This document shows, in pieces, positions 5,097 to 10,866 of a DNA stretch of 10,866 nt. Below the pieces are notes generated by a model that was given only the letters and a program-made list of their open reading frames with translations, was not told the DNA's origin and ran no database searches. This stretch comes from JAAZBW01 sp035647855. GTDB taxonomy: Bacteria > Actinomycetota > Actinomycetes > Actinomycetales > Actinomycetaceae. The stretch spans positions 1 through 10,866 of the forward strand of contig DASRMP010000083.1 in the NCBI GenBank assembly GCA_035647855.1. The letters run 5' to 3'. Position numbers and translations under genes: made by a program. The number at the start of each line of letters is the position of its first letter. Position 1 is the first letter of the stretch.

Positions 5097-7244
5097 ATGA
5101 CTACTGAATCCAGCCGTCCGTGGATGGACGCCGACCGTGACCCGCGTGAGCGGGCAGAGGCCCTCGTGGCCGCCATGAACCTCGAGCAGAAGATCGCCCA
5201 ACTGCACGGCAACATGGAGACCGTCGATATCTACGCGGTCACCAACGAGGCCGAGGACGCCGAGGCCATGGAGCAACTCGCCAGTCAGATCAGGGTGGAA
5301 CGCCACGTGGCGGGCATCGAGGAACTCGGCGTCCCGCGATTCCGCATCACCAACGGACCGGTGGGTGTCGGGATGGGCGATGGTACGCCCTCGCCGCCCG
5401 CGACATCGCTGCCGATGACGATCGGTCTCGCCGCGGGCTTCGACCCAGAACTCGCGCGCCGCTACGGCGATCTCATCGGCTCCGAGTGCGTGACCCTCGG
5501 CCAGCACGTCCTGGAGGGCCCGGGCGTGTGCCTGCACCGTCTCCCGATAGCCGGCCGCAACTTCGAGTACTTCTCCGAGGACCCGTACCTCAGCGGCGTC
5601 ATGGGCGTGGAGGTCACCAAGGCGATTCAGGCGCACGACGTCATCGCCATGGCGAAGCACTACGTGGTGAACGACCAGGAGGTCGAGCGGTTCCGCGCGA
5701 ACGTCGAGGTGGATGAGCACGTGCTGCGCGAGTTGTACCTGCTGCCGTTCGAGATGTGCGTCAAGGACGCGAACATCGCCTCGATCATGAGCGCCTACAA
5801 CCGGATCCGCGGCACGTACGCCACGGAGCACCGCTACACGCTCAACACGATCCTGCGTGACGAGTGGGGCTTCGAGGGCTACGTCCAGTCCGACTTCTGG
5901 AGCACGCGCTCCGCCGCCGCCTCGCTCGGGGCCGGACTCGACCTCGAGATGCCCGATGCGAAGTGGCTGAACGAGGAGAACGTCAAGGCCGCGCTCCACG
6001 ACACCTCGCTCGAGATCGAGACCGTGGACCGGGCGTTGGTGCGCCGGTTCGCCAAGATGTTCGAGTTCGGCGTGTTCGAGCGCCCCTACGATCCCGGCCA
6101 GATCGACGCCAAGGCGCACGGCGCCATCTCCCGCGAGATCGGCGAGCAGATCGCCGTCCTGCTGAAGAACGAGGGCGGGGTCCTGCCGCTCGACGCCTCC
6201 GCGGTCAAGAACGTGCTGATCGTGGGCCAGAGGGAATTCGCGGAAATCGCCTGTCTCGGCGGCGGCGGCTCCTCGAAGGTCGACCCGCTCTACACCGTGC
6301 CGCCGGCGGAGGGCATGCGAGACGTGCTCGCCGGGCTCGGCTCCGAGGCCGAGGTGAAGCAGTTCACCGTCGCGCGCGACCTCTCCAACCTCGACTACGC
6401 CGTTGCGGCGGCGGGCGAGGCGGACGTCGTCGTCGTGATGGCCGGCGTGATCGCCACCGAAGGCGCGGACATGCCCGCGCCGCGGATGCCTCTGCGGCAG
6501 GAGCCCATGGTGGCGGCGCTGCTCGCGGCGAACCCGAAGACCGTGGTGGTGCTGAAGAACTCGACCCCGGTGCTGCTGCCGTTCATCGACGACGCCGGCG
6601 CCGTCATCGAGGTCTGGAACCAGGGCGCCGAGGACGGCCACGTGGTGGCCGACCTTCTCTTCGGCGTGGTCAACCCGTCAGGCAAGGTCCCGACGACGTA
6701 CGCCCGCAACGAGGATGACATCCTCAACTATGGGCGGCCGGAGCGTCACCCCGGCGTCGACGAGGGCGAGGGCTGGCCGACCATCCGCTACAGCGAGGGC
6801 CTCGAGATGGGCTACCGCTGGTTCCAGGGTCAGGGCATCGAGCCGCTGTTCCCGTTCGGATTCGGGCTGTCGTACACGACGTTCGAGGTGGACGACGTCG
6901 CGGTTTCCGTGGACGAGAGCGACGGGATTGCGCCGTTCGAGGTGACTGCGCGCGTGACGAACACGGGCGAGGTGCGGGGCGCGGAGGTCGTGCAGGTGTA
7001 CCTCGGCATCCCCGCCGCGGGGCAACCGCCGAAGCGGCTCGTAGGTTTCCAGAAGATCTGGCTGGAGCCGGGCGAGTCCGGCGAGGTCGCGATCACGATC
7101 GACCCGTCCGCCACCAACCACCCGATGTCCGTGTGGGACTGCTGCTCGCACGGCTGGATCGTGGTACCGGGCGGTTACCGCGTGTACGTGGGGACATCCT
7201 CCGAGGACGTGGCCGGCGAGGCAGTGGTGGTGGTCGCGGGTTGA
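5097..7244 (+). CDS. Glycoside hydrolase family 3 beta-glycosidase, cytoplasmic
   Basis: This 715-residue protein has the full beta-glucosidase-type GH3 layout. The N-terminal barrel (about 20-290) carries GRNFEYFSEDP at 153-163, the substrate-binding AKH at 186-188, and GYVQSDFW at 261-268 with nucleophile Asp266. The second alpha/beta domain (about 340-540) carries KNEGGVLPL, GGGGSSKVDP, and ATEGAD with Glu455 as the likely acid/base. A C-terminal fibronectin-III-like domain (about 600-710) follows PLFPFGFGLSYTTF. There is no signal peptide or PA14 insert, so it should act inside the cell on imported glycosides. The family's usual Asp in the TDGP loop is Asn86 (RITNGPVG). I chose the ATG at 5097 because AGGGG lies seven bases upstream and an upstream start at 4974 adds residues unlike the family. 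It is divergent from the transporter operon and probably shares its repressor. Sugar specificity (gluco, xylo or other) is open. Confidence 0.96.
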   Translation: MTTESSRPWMDADRDPRERAEALVAAMNLEQKIAQLHGNMETVDIYAVTNEAEDAEAMEQLASQIRVERHVAGIEELGVPRFRITNGPVGVGMGDGTPSPPATSLPMTIGLAAGFDPELARRYGDLIGSECVTLGQHVLEGPGVCLHRLPIAGRNFEYFSEDPYLSGVMGVEVTKAIQAHDVIAMAKHYVVNDQEVERFRANVEVDEHVLRELYLLPFEMCVKDANIASIMSAYNRIRGTYATEHRYTLNTILRDEWGFEGYVQSDFWSTRSAAASLGAGLDLEMPDAKWLNEENVKAALHDTSLEIETVDRALVRRFAKMFEFGVFERPYDPGQIDAKAHGAISREIGEQIAVLLKNEGGVLPLDASAVKNVLIVGQREFAEIACLGGGGSSKVDPLYTVPPAEGMRDVLAGLGSEAEVKQFTVARDLSNLDYAVAAAGEADVVVVMAGVIATEGADMPAPRMPLRQEPMVAALLAANPKTVVVLKNSTPVLLPFIDDAGAVIEVWNQGAEDGHVVADLLFGVVNPSGKVPTTYARNEDDILNYGRPERHPGVDEGEGWPTIRYSEGLEMGYRWFQGQGIEPLFPFGFGLSYTTFEVDDVAVSVDESDGIAPFEVTARVTNTGEVRGAEVVQVYLGIPAAGQPPKRLVGFQKIWLEPGESGEVAITIDPSATNHPMSVWDCCSHGWIVVPGGYRVYVGTSSEDVAGEAVVVVAG

Positions 7245-7314
7245 ACCGCCCACCTCCGCGCGTCGGACCTCCGAGACTGGAGACATGCGAAGGAGCATGG
7301 CCGGCACGGCCACC

Positions 7315-7320
7315 GAAGGA
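7315..7320 (+). promoter_or_regulatory. Ribosome-binding site supporting the GTG start of the NERD-helicase gene
   Basis: GAAGGA lies six bases before the GTG at 7327. Two in-frame ATGs at 7285 and 7297 have GGAG or AGGAG only two and one bases upstream, too close for efficient initiation. The NERD domain also begins directly after the GTG, so 7327 is preferred, but the longer forms (561 or 557 residues) remain possible. Confidence 0.55.
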
Positions 7321-7326
7321 TCGAGG

Positions 7327-8970
7327 GTGAACACTGCCGAGAGGCTGGTCGTCCGGGCGCTGAATGACTCGTTGCCGCCGGAGGCGATCGTGCTCCCCAA
7401 CGTCCGCATCACGCATGAGGCCGAGGAGTGCGAGATCGATGCGCTCGTGCTGTGGCCGGGAGTCGGCACCGCCGTGGTCGAGATCAAGGGCGGGCAGATC
7501 TCCCTCGATCGCGGCCGCTGGATGCAGGCGGACCGCGACGGCGCGCACGAGATCGCCAACCCGGTCGCGCAGGCGCAGCGGTCCAAACACATCCTGATCG
7601 ACTACTTCCGGCCGCGGCTCCCATCCTTCAACGGCATCGGAAAGGCCGTCCACCTGGCGGTTCTGCCCTACAGCACCCTGCCGGTCGGTTTCGAGGCTCC
7701 AGATGCGCCGCCGGAACTCGTCGTCGATTCGACCGGCCTCGACGAGCTCGCGGGCAGGATCGTGAATGCGCTGCGCCGCCAGGGTGGCGACTACCTGCCG
7801 CTGCCCAGGCAAGCGCTCCGCATCGCCGTCGAGAATCTGCAGAAATCCGCCAAGGCAATCGACAACCAGCAGAACCTCGCTCGTGAACTGGAGGACACGG
7901 GCAACCTCCTCACCGCTGAGCAGGACCGCGTGCTCGACCTCCTGCGCCTGCAGCGGCGCGTCCAGATCTCCGGCGGCGCCGGCTCGGGCAAGACCCACCT
8001 CGCGATGATGAAGGCGCGGCGACTCGCCAGGGAGGGCGTCCGCACGGCGCTGCTGTGCTACTCGCGCGGTCTCGCGCACCACTTCCAGCTGCAGGCGCGC
8101 GCGTGGCCCGCCGACGAGCGGCCCGCCTACATCGGCCTATTCCACCGCCTCGCGCACTGGTGGGGCTCCACCTCCGTGGAGCCGCCGACCCGCGAGGAGG
8201 CGAGCGTCTTCTTCGAGCAGGATCTGCCGCGTGAGCTCACCGGAATCGCCGCAGCGCTGCCGGTTGAGGAGAGGTTCGGGGCCGTCGTCGTGGATGAGGC
8301 GCAGGACTTCTCCGACATCTGGTGGGACGCGCTCGTGGCGTGCATGTCGGACCCCGAGGACGGCGTCCTCTGGGCGTTCACCGACCACCAACAGCGCATC
8401 TTCGACCGCGACGGCGCCGCCCCCATCGAACTCTCGCCCTTCATCCTCGACGACAACCTCCGCAACACCCCGCAGATCGCCCGCACTTTCGCGTCATTGA
8501 CGCCGTATCCGCAGCGCGTCCGCCTCGGCGACGGCGTGCCGGTGCGCTTCGTCGACGTCGATCCGGTGGACGTGCTCGGACGCGCCGACGACGCCGTTCT
8601 CGCGCTCGGCGAGGAGGGTTGGAGCGATGGCGACATCGCCCTGATCACGGCCGGCAGCAGGCACCCGGTGCAGGTGGAGCAGGTGGAGATGCACGGCTGG
8701 GACGCGTACTGGGACAGCTACTTCGCGGGCGACGATGTGTTCTACGGGCACGTGCGCGGGTTCAAGGGGCTCGAGCGATCGTGCGTGGTGCTGGCGTTCA
8801 ACGCTCATTCGGAGTGGAGCCACGCGCAGGAGACGCTCTATGTGGGGCTGTCGCGGGCGAGGTCGCTGCTGGTTGTGGTGGGGCCGCGCGAGGAGATCGA
8901 GGCGGCGGGCGGGCCGGAGGTCATGCGCGCCCTCGACGACGGCGACGCCTGGTGCCCGCCCTTCGGCTGA
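7327..8970 (+). CDS. NERD nuclease domain fused to superfamily 1 (UvrD/Rep-like) helicase
   Basis: This 547-residue protein joins a nuclease-related (NERD) domain to a DNA helicase. The NERD part (about 1-110) shows the restriction-endonuclease-like core: E37-I-D39 and E52-I-K54, the D-ExK arrangement. A helical linker leads to the helicase: Q-motif LTAEQ at 195-199, Walker A GGAGSGKTH at 216-224, motif Ia ALLCYSRGLA, Walker B DEAQD at 323-327, motif III FTDHQQRIFD at 351-360, motif IV DDNLRN with Arg379, motif V RGFKGLE at 477-483 and motif VI YVGLSRAR at 505-512. Every catalytic element looks intact. The accessory 1B/2B domains are short, so it is smaller than UvrD (about 720). It starts 82 bases after the GH3 stop on the same strand but is unlikely to share its function. 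Such fusions are thought to act in DNA repair or defence; the target here is unknown. Confidence 0.92.
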   Translation: MNTAERLVVRALNDSLPPEAIVLPNVRITHEAEECEIDALVLWPGVGTAVVEIKGGQISLDRGRWMQADRDGAHEIANPVAQAQRSKHILIDYFRPRLPSFNGIGKAVHLAVLPYSTLPVGFEAPDAPPELVVDSTGLDELAGRIVNALRRQGGDYLPLPRQALRIAVENLQKSAKAIDNQQNLARELEDTGNLLTAEQDRVLDLLRLQRRVQISGGAGSGKTHLAMMKARRLAREGVRTALLCYSRGLAHHFQLQARAWPADERPAYIGLFHRLAHWWGSTSVEPPTREEASVFFEQDLPRELTGIAAALPVEERFGAVVVDEAQDFSDIWWDALVACMSDPEDGVLWAFTDHQQRIFDRDGAAPIELSPFILDDNLRNTPQIARTFASLTPYPQRVRLGDGVPVRFVDVDPVDVLGRADDAVLALGEEGWSDGDIALITAGSRHPVQVEQVEMHGWDAYWDSYFAGDDVFYGHVRGFKGLERSCVVLAFNAHSEWSHAQETLYVGLSRARSLLVVVGPREEIEAAGGPEVMRALDDGDAWCPPFG

Positions 8971-8990
8971 CGAACCGGCGGCGGAGCGCC

Positions 8991-10760
8991 TCACGTGGAG
9001 AGCACCCGGTCCAAGGCCACGGCGTTGGCGTGGTGATCGTCCACCTGCCCGAGGTCAACGGGCGGGACGTCGATGTGGCTGATGAGCGGATGGCGTGGCC
9101 GATGCCCGGCCTCGTTCTCCCCGATCAGTACCTCGGTGAGCTTCTCGCCGGGCCGCAGACCGGTGAAGACGATTTCCACGTCCTCGCCGGATTCCGCGAT
9201 CAGACGCTCGGCGATGTCCAGGATCTTGACGGGTTTGCCCATGTCGAGCACCATGACTTCGCCCGGGTCGCCGATCGCGCCCGCCTGAATCACGAGATGG
9301 CACGCCTCGGGGATGGTCATCACGAATCGCTCCACCTCGGGGTGGGTGATCGTCACCGGACCGCCGTGATCGATCTGGTGCCGGAACGTCCACAACACCG
9401 ATCCGCGCGAGCCGATCACGTTCCCGAACCGGACTGAGACGTAGGTGCCGCCGGAGCCGTTGGCCATCGAGGCGGTCATCTGCTCGGCGATCCGCTTGGT
9501 GCGTCCCAACGTGGTGGTCGGGTCGGCTGCTTTGTCCGTCGAGATGTTGACGAACTTGCTCACACCGTACTTCTTCGAGAGTTCGAGCAGGTTGCGGGTG
9601 CCGAGCACGTTGGTCTTCCAGGCCTCCTCCGGATAGAGCTCGAGCATCGGGAGGTGCTTCAGCGCGGCGGCGTGGAAGACGATCTCCGGTCGGTGTTCAT
9701 CGAAGACCGCCTCGAGGGCATCCTGGTCCCGGATATCGCAGAGCACCATGTCGCGGGTGTCGAGGAGGCCCTTGTTGTAGATGTCGAGCTGGATGCCGTG
9801 CAACGCGCTCTCGTCGCGGTCCAGAAGGACCAGTTCGCCTGGACCGAGATTGTGTACCTGCCGCGCAATCTCGGCACCGATGGAGCCACCCGCGCCCGTC
9901 ACGAGCACACGCCGATTGGCTACGAGACCGCTCACCTCGGCCAAGTTGGTCTGCACCTGACGGCGCCCGAGAACGCTCTCCACCGTCACCTTCCTCATGT
10001 CCTGCAGCGAAACGGGGCGGCCCAGCATCTCGGCGATGGGAGGCAAGGCCATCAGCTCCACTCCGATGGTTCGGCATCGCTTCGCAAGCTCGGCGTAGAA
10101 GGAAGAAGTGGCCGAGGCGAAGGCGATCACCACATGGCCCGCGCCCGTCCGCAAGACGGCGCTCTCGAGATCACGGGTCGTCCCGATCACGCGGGCGCCA
10201 CCGATGGAAAGCTGTGATTTCAGCGGCTCGTCATCGAGGAACCCGACCACCCTGTAGGGCGAATTCGGCGCGGTTCGGACAAGGCGCGAGACCTGTTCGC
10301 CCATGTTTCCGGCGCCCACGATCAGCAGTCGTTCCGGCTCGTCACCACCGTTCGCATCGTGCCGGTGCTGCCGCCGCATCCGAACGGCGGCGCGTGCCAT
10401 GTACATCCCACTGGCGGCGAGCGGTGGCACCACGAACCACAACATCACGGGCATACCCGACGATTCGAACGCCAACGTGGCAGCCAATCCGCTGATCAGC
10501 GCCGAAGTCACACCCGTGAAAGCGACGCCGACGCCGATGGCGATGAACTGCTCGAAGCTCGCCACCCGGTAGCGTCCCCTGACCGCGTAACTGATCGCCA
10601 CCATCATCGCAAGAGCCACGGCAGCGTAGACGAGCACACCTCCGAGGTAGTCCTCGGGCGGAACCGAGATGTAGCGCAGGAGTGCGACTATCACGATCGC
10701 CAAAAACCAGCAAGCGAAGTCCCATGCCATGAACGCGGCACGGCCCAACGGCTGAATCAT
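8991..10760 (-). CDS. Membrane-bound nucleotide-sugar 4,6-dehydratase (CapD/WbpM/PglF type)
   Basis: This 589-residue protein belongs to the polysaccharide-biosynthesis family that converts UDP-GlcNAc-type donors to 4-keto-6-deoxy sugars for capsule, O-chain or glycoprotein glycans. The N-terminus has four hydrophobic segments (about 10-30, 41-60, 72-95, 104-121). A first Rossmann-like domain carries GAGNMG at 149-154. The catalytic short-chain dehydrogenase-type domain has the NAD-binding TGAGGSIG at 288-295, HAAALKHLPMLE at 363-374, STDKA at 407-411 and LGRTKR at 418-423. GLRPGEKLTEVL at 534-545 is the usual C-terminal mark. The ATG at 10758-10760 has GGGGAGGA seven bases upstream, and its length is normal for the family. 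Where WbpM-like enzymes have Met in MGxSKR this one has Leu418. It converges on the helicase gene, so any partner glycan genes would lie outside the window. Confidence 0.95.
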   Translation of the reverse strand: MIQPLGRAAFMAWDFACWFLAIVIVALLRYISVPPEDYLGGVLVYAAVALAMMVAISYAVRGRYRVASFEQFIAIGVGVAFTGVTSALISGLAATLAFESSGMPVMLWFVVPPLAASGMYMARAAVRMRRQHRHDANGGDEPERLLIVGAGNMGEQVSRLVRTAPNSPYRVVGFLDDEPLKSQLSIGGARVIGTTRDLESAVLRTGAGHVVIAFASATSSFYAELAKRCRTIGVELMALPPIAEMLGRPVSLQDMRKVTVESVLGRRQVQTNLAEVSGLVANRRVLVTGAGGSIGAEIARQVHNLGPGELVLLDRDESALHGIQLDIYNKGLLDTRDMVLCDIRDQDALEAVFDEHRPEIVFHAAALKHLPMLELYPEEAWKTNVLGTRNLLELSKKYGVSKFVNISTDKAADPTTTLGRTKRIAEQMTASMANGSGGTYVSVRFGNVIGSRGSVLWTFRHQIDHGGPVTITHPEVERFVMTIPEACHLVIQAGAIGDPGEVMVLDMGKPVKILDIAERLIAESGEDVEIVFTGLRPGEKLTEVLIGENEAGHRPRHPLISHIDVPPVDLGQVDDHHANAVALDRVLST

Positions 10761-10866
10761 TGCTCAGTCCTCCCCTGGACAGCAGTTTCGCCCCATGTCA
10801 CAACAATCCCCCCGGCGCCGACCTCCCCAGGAGCGGCATACCCAGGATTAAACACCGGCATACAAA
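10761..10866 (-). promoter_or_regulatory. Upstream leader of the dehydratase gene with possible -10
   Basis: The 106 bases before the dehydratase start hold no gene. On the minus strand TTTAAT (10847-10852) matches the -10 consensus at five of six bases. Its -35 would fall beyond the window edge, so the promoter cannot be confirmed. CGGCATAC occurs twice (10834-10841 and 10856-10863), 22 bases apart and flanking this element, a spacing of about two helical turns. A regulator site is possible but unproven. Confidence 0.3.

Noticed and set aside
5091..6641. A 516-codon open frame on the minus strand opposite the GH3 gene.
   Set aside because: It lies wholly antisense to a gene with clear catalytic motifs. 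Its product is Val/Arg/Asp/His-rich low-complexity sequence, the usual shadow in GC-rich DNA.
8322..9437. A 371-codon plus-strand frame covering the end of the helicase gene and the antisense of the dehydratase gene.
   Set aside because: It is Arg-rich shadow sequence in another frame across two real genes, and both helicase motifs V and VI read intact in the other frame.

Overview
The window is GC-rich, uses GTG as well as ATG starts, has purine-rich Shine-Dalgarno sites and overlapping stop/start junctions. The protein families are typical of a free-living Actinomycetota, probably a sugar-degrading soil or plant-associated species. That placement comes from composition and gene style, not from a marker gene. 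No mobile element, tRNA, rRNA or CRISPR array was seen.

Left half (1-5096, minus strand). A compact sugar-uptake operon reads right to left: a LacI-type repressor (3476-4627), a CUT2/ribose-type ABC ATPase (2659-3483), its permease (1565-2662), a lipoprotein substrate-binding protein (523-1563), and the 5' part of a PfkB sugar kinase of the 1-phosphofructokinase/LacC type that runs off the left edge (1-440). The first four genes overlap or nearly touch. The kinase is set apart by 82 bases holding a perfect 15-bp inverted repeat, which may terminate or stabilise the mRNA ending in the binding-protein gene. The kinase is incomplete in this window.

Centre (4628-7244). A 469-base divergent region separates the repressor from a cytoplasmic GH3 beta-glycosidase on the plus strand. 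It contains a 14-bp site matching the LacI-family pattern TGNNANCGNTNNCA. Part of this site forms a consensus -35 (TTGACA) on the plus strand, and it overlaps a near-consensus -35 (TTGTCA) on the minus strand. One repressor site could therefore control both directions. The simplest reading is a catabolic module: import of a sugar or small beta-glycoside, release of monosaccharide inside the cell by GH3, and phosphorylation by the PfkB kinase. The substrate cannot be read from sequence.

Right half (7245-10866). A plus-strand gene encodes a NERD nuclease domain fused to a superfamily 1 DNA helicase with all main motifs intact (7327-8970). It has no obvious functional link to its neighbours and may act in DNA repair or phage defence. 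Converging on it with only 20 bases between the stops is a membrane-anchored nucleotide-sugar 4,6-dehydratase of the CapD/WbpM/PglF type (8991-10760). It probably belongs to a surface-polysaccharide locus that continues beyond the window.
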